A stretch of 64,000 bases of DNA from Paragorgia papillata. Lineage: Eukaryota; Cnidaria; Anthozoa; Scleralcyonacea; Coralliidae. The translations under genes and the position numbers were made by a program. Below, one piece after another: positions 11,294-23,300 of the stretch; positions within the stretch are counted from its first letter, which is position 1; every line of letters begins with the position of its first letter. The stretch is from NCBI GenBank assembly GCA_035771165.1, contig JAWNZC010000446.1:1736001-1800000 (forward strand), written 5' to 3'. The notes beneath the pieces were generated by a model. That model was not told the DNA's origin and made no database searches. It saw only the letters and a program-made list of their open reading frames with translations.

Positions 11294-13432
11294 CTAATGG
11301 TCATTACTATTCTCATCATATGGTGCTACAGGGGAGTAATCCCATAATTTCGACCAGATAGGTTCGACGTCATGTTTTCTCCAGTATCGTACACCAAATA
11401 CAACTAAACCCACGAGAAAAATAGCAAGACTAAATGATCGAAACAACATGTCGAAACCATAATTAACAAGTATCATTCCACCAAAAAGTCCCCCAATCCC
11501 TCGTCCCAATCCAATATGTATTGCATGTAAAATGCCTTGTAGTGTTGCTCCAATTTTTGGCGGTGCTCCAACGTAGCTCGCGAGAGCTGCCCACACACAG
11601 GATGACGAAAGACCTGCCAGAATTTCAATAGGTACGACCATCCATGGTGATTCAAGAAACGAATAATAAAAAAATGTTATGACACTGCTAACGAGTCCTG
11701 CATAAATTACTGGGAAATAGCCATACTTGACGATAAGCATTGGTGAAAGAAAAAAGAATATCACCTTGGAAATACTCTGAACTGTTGTCGTTACCACCAG
11801 AATTAAAGGTGTTGCTCCAAGGCGAATGAGATGTACGAATAGAAAAGAGTCAGTTAGTCCACCTGCAAGGCCTGTAAACCAAGCCAAAAAAGCAAAAAGG
11901 AAATACTCGACATTTTGAAAATACTTTAGACACCTAAAAAACGAACAACCACTCGTATCCTTTCCCTCGTAGACACGGAACCTGAATTTGATCGTTGTGA
12001 GAAAGGCAAGCAGAAGTAGTATAAAGCAGCTGTAAAAGACCGGCCTGTATTTGTCGCCCATCTTCTCAGGGCAGTTCTTTATCTCATCCTTTGTAGAGAC
12101 AGTATAGTGCAGAACACTACCAGTGGCAATAGACATTAATCCAAACCCAACCGAAGACCAAACTTTCTGGTGACCATATCTGTAGGGTTCTTTTCTCAGA
12201 CACTGCAAAGTTGCTGTGTCTGCGAGGCTAAGGATTGGAGCGCCAAGAAGTTCCGCTGTAATTGTCAGTAAGAGAAGGATCATGAATATGTGCTCTCGAA
12301 CGTTCTTTTGTTCAGGAGTATCGTGGTCTTTCGTTTCCCCTCTATACACATCCATAGGCCAAGCGTTCTCGCCGGCCGTTTCTGGGGTTTTTTCCAACCA
12401 TTTGTCAGTTCTACTGCTTCCTTCTATTAGTGTTAGGTTAAAAGAATCACCGGGTTCAAAGTAGCTAAGTTTATTTTTTTTATTCTCTGAGCTCTCTATA
12501 GGGTGTTTATTTAAATCATTATTGGGCATTTGCGATTGATGAAGTGGTCTTACGACAGACTTCCGGTTGATGGGAAATTGTTCTTCGACTTCGCCATGAT
12601 TAAAACTTGAATAAGGGTCCGAGGTTTTTACTTCACGAGAATCCAAATCATCCGAAAAAGCAGAACTCGTTTTAAGGAAAGGAAACTGCGAGAAACGTTG
12701 GGATTGATCAAGATTTCCTCCCACGCGAATCTTTCCATGCCCAGTTATGTCCTTCACGCTAGATAATCCCTTGCCTTTGTAAACATTCTTCTCTAGTTCA
12801 TTAAACTGCTTCGATACACGCGTTGTATGTTTATTATTAACTGTTACCATTTCAGAATCATGGATTGCAGATTCACCAACTTTGGTACTTCTTTTTAGCA
12901 TCGACAATCGATTCCCTCTTGCAGTTAAGCTAATATTACCATTAGTGACATTAGTGGCATTAATTATTTGCCGAACACCACAATCTTTTGGTACACCATT
13001 AACAAATGTTACAGACAAATAGACGGCGATATAGGCGAAGAGACCAGAGTACAACGTGGATTTGTACTTGTTAAACTTATCGGCAAATGTTCCGAGACAA
13101 GGAGCTCCAAGGAATTCACAAAACGGTCGAACTCCCATAAGAAACCCAACATGGTGATGATCCAACAAGAGAGACTCCTTATAGTAAAGAGGAAGATACG
13201 CAAACATTGCCGTGGCGGCATGGAAAAAGAAATAAAACAATTTGTAGACAAGTAACTCAGAATTAACAAAGCGAGAAACCCATGTTCTTAGTCGGTTGCT
13301 TCGCGACTTGTCTTCTGACTTCTCGTTGTCTTCATCAAACAAATGAGATGTGTCCGCATGATACGACGATTCCTTGCCAGGATCGGGTCTCTGGAAGTCA
13401 ATCGAGAACAAATTGCGCGGAGCCGTTGTCAT
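11294..13432 (-). CDS. MFSD6-like major facilitator superfamily transporter (712 aa)
   Basis: Second MFS protein of the MFSD6 type. A 55-residue hydrophilic N-terminus precedes three membrane segments (about 60-143), with GTFADKFNKYK as the loop 2-3 motif. Then comes a very long polar loop of about 235 residues (145-380), with clustered N-glycosylation sequons near residues 159-167. About nine further segments follow from residue 383. YGHQKVWSSVGFG and LQGILHAIHIGLGRGIGG correspond to YGRQRLFGSIGWG and LQTILHAFYWGFGYASGG in the gene at 7355-8908, which shows the two are paralogues. The coding region is one uninterrupted ORF. The length is near that of vertebrate MFSD6. The long loop probably faces the cell exterior or an organelle lumen; this is inferred from the sequons. 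The substrate is unknown. Confidence 0.85.
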   Translation of the reverse strand: MTTAPRNLFSIDFQRPDPGKESSYHADTSHLFDEDNEKSEDKSRSNRLRTWVSRFVNSELLVYKLFYFFFHAATAMFAYLPLYYKESLLLDHHHVGFLMGVRPFCEFLGAPCLGTFADKFNKYKSTLYSGLFAYIAVYLSVTFVNGVPKDCGVRQIINATNVTNGNISLTARGNRLSMLKRSTKVGESAIHDSEMVTVNNKHTTRVSKQFNELEKNVYKGKGLSSVKDITGHGKIRVGGNLDQSQRFSQFPFLKTSSAFSDDLDSREVKTSDPYSSFNHGEVEEQFPINRKSVVRPLHQSQMPNNDLNKHPIESSENKKNKLSYFEPGDSFNLTLIEGSSRTDKWLEKTPETAGENAWPMDVYRGETKDHDTPEQKNVREHIFMILLLLTITAELLGAPILSLADTATLQCLRKEPYRYGHQKVWSSVGFGLMSIATGSVLHYTVSTKDEIKNCPEKMGDKYRPVFYSCFILLLLAFLTTIKFRFRVYEGKDTSGCSFFRCLKYFQNVEYFLFAFLAWFTGLAGGLTDSFLFVHLIRLGATPLILVVTTTVQSISKVIFFFLSPMLIVKYGYFPVIYAGLVSSVITFFYYSFLESPWMVVPIEILAGLSSSCVWAALASYVGAPPKIGATLQGILHAIHIGLGRGIGGLFGGMILVNYGFDMLFRSFSLAIFLVGLVVFGVRYWRKHDVEPIWSKLWDYSPVAPYDENSNDH

Positions 13433-15093
13433 TATGATTGTTGTGACTTATGCTTTGCTAAACATACTGACAAGAAATAGAAGAATGCTATTATGTTATG
13501 GTTGAAGGCTTGAGTCTATATTTTACTTGATGGAATTTGCATATTGAGATTAAGGATATAGCAACGACTGAAGCTGTGATTGGTTCTTGTACGACATGTA
13601 TCAAGTATCCACTTTCCATGGTTAATCATGCAGTACTCATCTGTCTGCTAATATGCTGATGTTATCTTTAAACCGAACTGAACTATAGTTAGAAAGTTTG
13701 GCTAATAATTATATTAAACACATACATATATACATACATACATACATACATAGATCTCAAGACAACCTTTTAAAGTTATATTTAACAATTAGACAAGGAG
13801 CCCGAGTAAGCATGTTCTGATAACTAGTTGACGAGGCGCAGCCAAGCAGGGGCGTACATGCAGTAGGAAGCGCCGCGCTCCAACATTTTAGGTGGGTGGG
13901 CCGGAATATCTTTTGCCCCCCCCTGAAGTCACCTCTCTAGTCTGCAAACTGTATGGTTTTCATTCCATCTCTCGTGTTTGTAACCCCTGGTAACGCTCCC
14001 ACTTGTTTATGAAATATTACTTCTAATTGCGGAAGGTTGTCATCCTTCGATCTGAGTGTGGGCAGGCTGGGTCGATATTGATAATGACAGTTCTTGGGAC
14101 GGAAATTAAGAAGAGGATCTTATATAATTGTTGAGTCAAAGATGATCTTTAGTTAAGAGAAACAGTGATAAGAACAGCCAGTTGAGAAACCGTCCATTAT
14201 TGCGGAATTTGAAGAATAACCTATATGAATTATAAGTGAAATCATTATTGATCACTCTTGTTATATTGCCGGCTTGAGAGTTGAGACTTGAGTTCGACTT
14301 GATTTTTACAACAAAATATCAGCTTTACAAAAGAAAACTCGTGCTTTGACGTCGAATATTTAGGGGGGCTCAGTCCCCCTGCTTCCGGCGAATAGGGGGG
14401 CACCAGCCCTCCGCGCTCCCCTGCTTCCTACGAATCCTACGGCCATGCAATCCTTATCCTATGGGAATTTAAATCTATTCTTATTCAAACATGGGGTCAC
14501 CGATTACGTGAGTGAAAACGACCATAGGTCTTGATGGTTCTATTTCCAGGCCTTCGATTTAATACTGGTTTTATAAACTTAGTTTGTCTCACCATGAAAA
14601 TATAAATGTTCGTAAGCATGACTCCTAGCATGTGTTCTTAAGTTTGTAGTACCATTTGTTCTAAGTTGATAGTAATAAAGTTCAGAAAATATAAACCGGT
14701 ATCTTAGAAGAAAGAATTGATATCAGTTTTTCAGCTTTTGAAATACAAAAGTTTCCAAACTTGTAAATTTTCATATTTCTTTTTTTAAATTTGGCAAATG
14801 AATCTGCCCCCTGAAAACAGGTTGAAATGCTATTTTCTTAAGTCTTTCTTTTATACCCTTGTTTTATTAGTGTTTTATTACGACATAATATGCAGGCCTA
14901 CTTGAAATATCTTATAAATTTATATATAATTTGACCTCCATATTGATGGTTTCCAATCAATCCCTTGACATTCAGAAGACAAAGATACGGCGGCCATGTT
15001 GGAAGAAAACATACTTCAAATACAATAGCTGGTAACAAAAAATAAGTTTGTCTAATTTGAAAGAACGCATAAAATTGTAACAGAAGATCTTTT
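13433..15093. other. Intergenic; transposon-end fragments
   Basis: A CATA microsatellite lies at 13724-13756. At 13857 the word CAGGGGCGTAC matches the terminal sequence of the hAT element at 37244-42217, followed by a G-rich then C-rich stretch like that element's subterminal region. A C/G-rich block near 14360-14440 may be the rest of a MITE. No target duplication was found. No gene is recognised. Confidence 0.4.
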
Positions 15094-15410
15094 ACATTTT
15101 TTTCGTAACTTTCTTCGTTTTCAAGATATTTCAATTTGTTTAATATGTAAATGATGGGCTCTGACAGTCTGACGTCAGGAGCAAGGTACAGTATTTTTAC
15201 ACAAAGCAACATCACTTATGAAATGTTCAGTGTCACAAGGCGTTTTTATGTGTACGGATTCAAGTGATTTCGTTGAACAAATTTAGAGATATAACTGATT
15301 TTGCTACGTGTGAAAAGACTGTACCCTGCTCCTGACGTCAGAGACCATCTCATTTACATATTAAACAAATTGAAATATCTTGAAAACGAAGAAAGATACG
15401 AAAAAATTTA
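15094..15410. repeat. Inverted repeat with about 115-bp arms
   Basis: The left arm (about 15094-15212: TTCTTCGTTTTCAAGATATT, TCTGACGTCAGGAGC) is mirrored by the right arm (about 15293-15410: GCTCCTGACGTCAGAG, AATATCTTGAAAACGAAGAA). Arms are roughly 85 percent alike around an 80-base spacer. This looks like a fold-back MITE. The ORFs at 14898-15215 and 15445-15648 are not recognisable proteins. Confidence 0.6.
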
Positions 15411-17319
15411 AAGTTCCTCCAACATTGCCACCATGACGACAAATTCAAACCAAGAATAAGAGCACTTTTCGATTATGTTGATTTTTCGGTATCTTCCCGT
15501 TATATAATTTTGAGTCGAAACCGAACTTTTCTAAGTGATCGTCATATTCTGCCAAATAAAAGACGTTTTTGTGCTGTGTGACTGCCAGAAACGTCGCAAG
15601 AAATTGAATGATTATGTTTTTTGTTTTTTTTAGTTTTTCAGCGGCCATTTCCTCAAAATTAAGTTTTTTTATTGTTAAAGGGCAACTAGTACGTTTCCAG
15701 GTTATTCTATTTTCCGTTAAAGTCGGAAAAGTTCAATCTAAAACCGAAGAAACAATTGAAACCAGTCACTCGGTTCCACTTTTATGAACTGTCTAAGTTT
15801 GAGTTTTTGCTCCTTTTGCTGAACCACGATCGGAAATGGCGGCTGTCGAGGCTCGCGAAATACGGGCTGACCCGTATTAGCTACGCATGCGTAGAACGAA
15901 TATCTTGCGTGTAAACGTCATCAATACACGGCCGATAACTCACTTGAGCCAGCACGCACGTGGACTGCGAACTGCCCCATGAAAGTGGCCGATTTTCTAT
16001 GCGGTTTCCGATCGTGTCGTGAGAACGACAACCACGTCAAAATAAAGACTGGTACTAGTACTTCGTGATGCCATACCAGCAACAAACAACAAGGTGATTG
16101 GTTGGTGTTACCGGTATGACGTCAAAGACAAAGGAGTACCCATGCATTCTCCTAGAAATGGTCAATCATGCTTCAAGAGGACCTAAGAAGGCTTCGCTGA
16201 TAAATTCTTTCCTTTACCTCGAAATTAATATTTTTCTTTACTTTTGCTAAGTTAGATGATAATCCTTTCAGAAGAAATATAACTTCAAAAGGTTTAGTTA
16301 ACCTTTAAATTGAAAAGTTTAAAGTTTAAATCTACACTTTTTAGATATAGTTTCAGTACCTTTTTAAAAAAATATTATCAAGTGCATGCACAAAGTGTGG
16401 AACGAGTTACAAGTCTGTACATACACATATGCATGGTAAGTACGATATGCATGTTTGTAAAGAATTATGAGAAGAGTGAGCAATCCTCCTTTTACATGCA
16501 CATTAGAAACCTTTCAAAACTGTTCATTACATACAGCAGCTGTATGCGATCCAAAGCCTTTGAAAGCAAGCTTTTTTTCTCACTTATTCTGTACTTTTTT
16601 TCATTTTTCCACAAGAACAGTTGGCTCCTAAACAACCAAAGAGAGATCCAAACGTTATCCCAAACTCAAGTAACACGAGCAGCAGTGTTTACTGCGAATA
16701 CTTAAACAAGTAGGTGTCGTTAAACCTGGTAAGTTTACCCCCAGGAAAGTTTACATTATCTATGTATCTATGTATGTATCGTGTGAATTTTCGCCACTCA
16801 TCACAATACTGCAAAGTTTCTGTGAAACTTTGCACTAAAAACTATCCCTGTAACATAAGAACTTTGGAGGTCCACATTAACTTTTGAATTTCCAAAATAA
16901 CGGAAATTTCGTGGGAAGGCTGACTGCATGTTCGACTATTTTGCACTCCTGCTTGGCCCAATTTTCTTCAGATAGAATGGTTAATGCAAAGAACAGACGG
17001 GTGTCTTTATTTCTATAGCAGAACATACACACATTAACAGTGTTTTGCAAATCAAATAAACTAAAACCTTTACCTGAACACCTCCTACTTTGCAATTTCA
17101 ATTACCTTTCGCCTTTTTATTCAACAGGTTGCATTATCAATCAGGAGGCGACAACATCTTAGGCAAATATTCGCAGTGAAATGTCTACAAATTATTATCC
17201 TAATTGAAATCGGTATCAACATACACTGTAATTATTGAACAATACTAAATAAAAACAGATACGACAGCTAAGAGTAAAAGAAAGATGGAACTAGACTTGT
17301 GACAAAACATGAACAGTAC
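15411..17319. other. No gene recognised; searched for the missing CHMP5 exon
   Basis: The missing C-terminal exon of CHMP5 should lie on the minus strand here or further left. No sequence encoding the expected acidic, proline-rich tail was seen. The 131-codon plus-strand ORF at 16310-16705 has no recognisable domain. Confidence 0.35.
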
Positions 17320-17369
17320 CTTGCTAGCACTTGGATCCGTGAGGTCATCATCTTCCGAAGCATCTAGTT
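17320..17369 (-). CDS. CHMP5: CHMP5 exon 7 (probable)
   Basis: The minus strand has a good acceptor (pyrimidine run ending TTTTTGTAG), then 50 coding bases, then AAG|GTACTG as donor. Joined to exon 6 it reads ...[19 protein letters not shown] in phase. ELDA matches the CHMP5 family at this point, but the remainder is poorly conserved and the preceding intron is 13.4 kb, so this exon is less certain than the others. Confidence 0.5.
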
Positions 17370-20300
17370 CTACAAAAACACAGAAGGGAAACTCTACCAT
17401 AAATCCGTACGATTTATAATGAAGATACAGCATAGTAATGTATGAGATAACGAGGTAAAATATCAAAAAAAGGAAAAAAAAAGTAAACCAAAAGAGAAAG
17501 GAGAAAACCAGAGAGGAGAAAATATTTTAGGATAAAAATGGTTTTAGACAACGAATAAAAAGAATATGTGAGAAACACGATTAAAAAGGAGTATCAGAAT
17601 AGGAAAAAGATAAGAAGTGAACAAAAGAAATAAAACAAAGAGGAAAGGGAAGAAATGGAAAAAAGGAACCAAGATAAAGACAGAGATTACAGTAGGCGGA
17701 AAGTGAAAACAATTAAAAATCTGAAGTAAAGGTATATGTTTAGACAAAATGATAAGAAAGGAAATCAACTGACCGTACCGAAAAAGATGGCGTCTTGTAC
17801 ATTTAACCACAATCCTTTGCGCACATTAAACATTGTTTCTTCTTTTAGACCCCGTTTACACGGTAACGGACGAATTCGGAACCGGTCTCGAATTCGTTCG
17901 GTTCTGGTAGGAATGAAGTTCGTGCTTATTTAATCCATGTTAGCATGATAAACAATGTTTAGTTGTTATTTTAGCTGATTTGAGGTCGCAAAGCATTATG
18001 GTTAAATGTACCGCCGCCATCTTTTTCGGTACCGTGAATTGAAAGGCGATGCAAAGCCTGAACAGGTAACGCAAGAAAATTGCATTACCAAACAAAAAAA
18101 TAATCTTTTTAAAATATAACTAGCAACGCAGAGCGTGTGAAAGAAAAGAAAAAGAAGGGAAGAAATAGGAGGGGAAAAGAAAGGAACGAGTTGGAACGGT
18201 GAAAGATTGGCCAAAAGGGTCAGATGGAACGCTTAATGATGATGAGTGGTGATATAGAAATAAACCCTGGTCCAGCAAACAAGCCAAAGACCAAATATCC
18301 GTGTAAAGAGTGTGGGAAGAACGTAAGATCTAACCAAGACGCCATCTTATGTGCTGATTGTGACACCTGGAGCCATGCGAAATGCCTCGGCATGTCAAAA
18401 CATTGTTTTAGGTATTATCTTGTGAACTCAAGTATCGACTGGACCTGTGGTCTTTGCTCTCTACCGAAATTCAACGACTCACTTGGAAATGCCTCTCCTA
18501 TGCATCAAGTTCAGGCGGTAGATGTCACAACATCAACTACAACAGCTGAGAGTATAACTAAAGATGATGAGCCACCTAGATCGACTATTGATTTTACAAC
18601 AACTCAACAATGTCAACTCACAAAGCTAAGAAACGATCATAAAAACCGATGTATAATCGCTAGTTTAAATATAAACAGTCTACAAAACAAATTTGACGAA
18701 ATTAAAGAGTGGCTTGATAAAGGAATATCTGACATTCTCTTTATACAAGAGACAAAAATAGACCGAACTTAACCCAACGAACAATTTAGAGTGGACGGCT
18801 ATAACATGTTTAGAAAGGACCGTGTCAAGGGAGGCGATGGAACAATGGCTTACGTCAAGGAGACTATTACAGCGACACAAAAGAAAAAAGCAGTTAAACA
18901 AATAGAAGTTATTACATTAAACTTGCAAATTGGTCAAATTTTGGCTAATTGTGAGTGCCTATAAACCTCCCAAAACGGTAACAAAACGTTTACTGATGAA
19001 ATGTGCACAATCCTGGACGATGTGATAACATCATGCAACAACATATTAGTAATCGGAGACATTCGGAGACTTAAATTGCGACATACTTCGCCCGCAAGCA
19101 AATAAAAAAGAAGGAAGAAGCCTATTGGACATCTGTGATAAACCAACCAGGATTACAAAAAAACACAGAATCTTGCTTAGACGTAATCTTAACAAATATG
19201 CCCTCGTTCATTCAAGAAGCTGACACGTATGAAGCAGGCCTAAGCGATCATAAAATGGTCTTTGCGGTCTTAAACACCAAGGTACTTAAACCGAAAGCAA
19301 AGACGTTTTATAGAAGAACATTTAAGACCCCAGCAAAGTACCTTTCTCGACCGCATTTACATTTGATGATATAGATGATATATATTGGGCTTGGGAAAAA
19401 TTGTACCTAGATGTGTTGGACGAACATGCGCCAGTTAAATCAATCAAACGAAGACCTAGACAATCGTCCATATTTCTAACACCAGAAATAAAAAAGGCAA
19501 TCAATAAAAGAAACAGACTGAAGAGAATTTTCAATAAAACGAAAAATGCAGAAAACTGGGAAAACTATCGGCATCTACGCAACAAAGTAGTTAGCTGAGA
19601 CGCGCAGCGGTGCAGAACAAGTTTGATGAAATTTGCAAGGAAAAACATGCAAATCAAAAACAATTTTGGAAGACCATTAAACCATACATAAACTCAAGGA
19701 AAACATTCCAATCATCAAACCTGATCGTTCTAAAGGAAGGTAACAAAATTATCAGAGAACAAGTACAGGTGGCAGAAATACTTAATGATTATTATACATG
19801 AGAAGCAGAATCAGAAAATCTAATGACTGAAGTTGACCTCCCTCCTACGAACAAAAGCGGAAAATCTCCCCAAATTGTCACTGCATCAATCAAAAGCCAC
19901 GGAGGTACGAGAAATATGCAAGATATCCACGCAGACAAAGCCACTGGTTACGATGGAATACCCCCGAGAGCCATAAAAGCATCAGCTGACGCGTTATGCT
20001 ACCCTCTTAGTACACTCGTTAATTTTTGCTTAAGCACGTCACAAATACCTAAGCAATGGATTAGGAGAAATAACTCCTTCGTACAAAAAGGAATGTGCCT
20101 TAAACAAAGTAAACTACAGACAAATAACAGTTCTTCCTTGTCTTTCCAAAATATTCGAACGACTGGTTCACAACAGGCTAAGTCCTCACTACAAGAATAT
20201 TTTCCATCCTAACGTGTTTGCTTACAGAAAAAACAGAAGCTGCGAAACGGCCTTAAAGTACCTGACAGAGCAATGGAAGAAGGATTTAGACGAAGGGAAA

Positions 20301-23300
20301 ACCATAGGCATTGTTTCAATACCGCATGAACTATTGCTTGAGAAACTGAAAGCTTATGGTGCTGACCATCAAGTATACAATTTACTAAGAAATTACTTAA
20401 AAAATCGATACCAAAGAGTTGCAGTAGATGGCGAATTTTCGATTCAAAAGAATCAAGAAAGGTGTGCCGCAGGGATCAATTCTCGGCCCACTGTTATTCA
20501 ATGTTTTTATGAATGACCTTGAACACGCCACAAGTGACTCTGATCTATCAACGTACGCAGACGACACACAAGTATTCCATGCTGACCGAGAACCAGAAAA
20601 GATTGAAGAAGTTATCAACGAAGATCTAAAGAATACCGATGAATGGTTTAAGAATAACAGAATGATAAGAAACAAATCAAAATACCAGAGTATGGTCCTG
20701 GGAAAGAAAAACAAATCAACCGAGACACCAACATTTCGATGCGAGGACACGATTATTCCTCACTCTGAACAAATAGAATTACTTGGAGTCATATTTGATA
20801 ATAAATTGAAATTTAACAACCACATTCAAAAAATATGTAGAAAGGCTAGCCAACAAATAGCAGTCTTACAAAGGATGAAGAAAATGTTGCCTTTTTGTAC
20901 AAAAAAGGATATATATTTTTCTTTTATCTTGCCTCATTTCAACTATTGTTCCGAGGTATGGCACAATTGTAGCGCACGAAACATCGCCAAGCTGGAAAAA
21001 GTTAACGAAAGAGCCTTAAGATTTGTCTTTAACGAAAGATCAACACCCTATGACACACTCTTACAGCGTCTGAATCTAAGGACTCTAGAACAACAACGCA
21101 AACAAAAGATCTTAATCTCCACTTTTAAAATGGTCAACACATGCAGACACGGCGTCACAAATCAGCCAAATTCCTCCCATCGGCCTTGAATGCGCGCCGA
21201 CTTTTAGGGTACTTGGTGTCAGCGGCTTATCGCAAAAAATGTCGCCAATGAAGTCGCTCGTAAATGCTCTACCTTTAACAAGGAAGTATAAGTTATTTAT
21301 GAAACTTTTGTAGCTGGAAATGCAATTTGTAAATAAAATATTAAACGTTTTTTCCCTCTGAGCTGCAATTGAGCGTTTTCTCACCATATTTCCCTTTGAT
21401 ATTGCACATTTTATGATGCGAGTATTACGTCAGTATTCGATTTTAACGGGCGAACTAAAAGACGGACGACAACATTAGTTGTCGATATTTTTAGCGAAAT
21501 ACTATCGCTTTTATCTCCCTTTTGTCGGTTGCGAATACACAGCCAGAAATCTCACAGACTTGTTACAACCTGCAGGATTTTCGGGCTTGTTACAAGCTGT
21601 TGACAAGTTGTAACAAGCCTGTTGATTTCATCATGCTCTAATAGACTTGTTACAACAGATCTGTCACAACGTGTTGGCCGCAGAGCCGTAACAAGTTGTT
21701 GGGACAAGTTGTAACAGACCTGTTGAGAACGTGGAATATCAGGTCTGATAGAACAACTTGTAGCAAGTCTGATGAAGCCAACAAGGTTGTTCCAACTTGT
21801 TCCAACAGGCTTGTCGCAAGATGTCATTGCCAAGCTTGCACCAAGTTGACAACAACTTGCGACGGACTTGTTATTAACAACCCGTGTTTCGTTTGTCACA
21901 ACAAATTGGAACAAATCTGCAGAGAATCTCAAATAAAATCCGTACAATTTATGGACGTTTTGCTGTGTGCTTTTTAGCTTTTCTGGCGCCAACAAATTAA
22001 TTTGTGGTTGCTTTATCACGTTTGGTCGAACACAAATTCGTTGTGGTATTATTTTATTACATGTAAACCGCAATTTATAACAGGCTAAAGCCGCTAAACA
22101 GCTATATAATTTGATTGCTCAGTTCCCCGAAGCTGCTATAAGTATAACACGCCAGTTTTCCTAATAAATCAATACTGCATGGGACTACCGTTACAGAAAT
22201 GAACAACATATTAAATAGCGGTTCACTTGAAAGAAAGAGAGAGAACGTTTATTTAGTATTTTACAACTTACGTCTTTGTGTGGGTAAAACTTCAAAACGT
22301 TTTTTGCGAACGGAAAAGTGTTTGGAAAAAAACCCAAAAACAAACAATAATGAAGAACAATTGCAGCTAATTATAAGCTAGTTTTTGCTATTTATTCAAA
22401 CTATAAATGTCCAGGAGAAAGACGGCGCAACATCGGTTTCTGATATCACAACACACTACGAAGACAGCCATATCGCGGCCAGGCATGTCACGAGACATCA
22501 CTAATTCATTTTGCAAAATTTTGAAAGATATCGACTTATCAAAGCTATAGGAACGTTAATACGATCATAATACACATATTTATCACTTCAATCATATGTT
22601 CAAGTTCACAACAGGCATATTTTCGGGTTTATAACAAAAAAATTGAACTTAGCTCAAAATATCTTTAAGCCTAAAACTGCATGTTTCCTCCACGGCCACG
22701 GCATTTCATGGCAAAAACGACTTTCGAATTCGAATACAAAACTGCTTGTGTGACTGATCTGTTACAGACCCTGTTTGTATTTCCAATTTAATGTTTGTGG
22801 CCAAGTTTTGTATGTCCAAAAAATCTTTGAGTTTCAAAGTGTTTCTTTCGAACAGCTTGTAAATAAAGTTCGAAGCTTCGAGGCTAAAAATAGGAAGTAA
22901 TGAGCTTGCATCATCTTATGCTCAGAGAGCCAATCAAATGCGAGAAAATATATTCACCAGCCAATGAGAATGAGATTACGAAAACAAACTTGCGTCACCA
23001 TGGAAGACTGTTGGCTAAATTTTATTTTTCACAGTTTGAAAGTTGAAACAGACCGGGATCCACGATTCCACGGATAAAAGTCTATCGGTTTTGATCCGGA
23101 CATAATATGTTATTGAAATATGACTCTGGTTCGTGTTAAATCATCATACGTTCACCGTTTGGAAGAAGTTCTCAGTGGATTTGCGTTTCAGTTTTGAGGA
23201 ATGATAACAGTCGTTGGCAACATTCAAGATCAAATGTGTCGGGAGTGGCAGTTCATTTCTATTTTTAATTTACTTTCAAGTATCCATGCAAGTGCGTACT

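Larger units (their letters stand above)
18150..21190 (+). mobile_element. Decayed CR1-like non-LTR retrotransposon (LINE) with 2A-like N-terminus
   Basis: The order is 2A-like peptide, PHD finger, apurinic-type endonuclease, then reverse transcriptase, in several frames. Endonuclease motifs are [29 protein letters not shown] and SDHKM. Reverse transcriptase motifs are [28 protein letters not shown] and [10 protein letters not shown]. At least five frameshifts or stops interrupt it. At about 20300-20320 the text jumps from GKTIGIV to SIPHELL, so the conserved block with the first catalytic aspartate (usually ...DLSKAFD...) is deleted. The 3' end of the coding region is lost at about 21189. 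It lies antisense to CHMP5, inside intron 6. Confidence 0.9.

Noticed and set aside
12968..13269. ORFs opposite and inside the second MFSD6-like gene
   Set aside because: They are shadows of the 712-codon gene in other frames.
16310..16705. 131-codon plus-strand ORF
   Set aside because: Low-complexity, AT-driven sequence rich in Ser, Phe and Lys. No domain and no gene context.
21552..22073. 173-codon minus-strand ORF with repeated cysteines and threonines
   Set aside because: The pattern comes from translating the CTTGTTACAAC word cluster.
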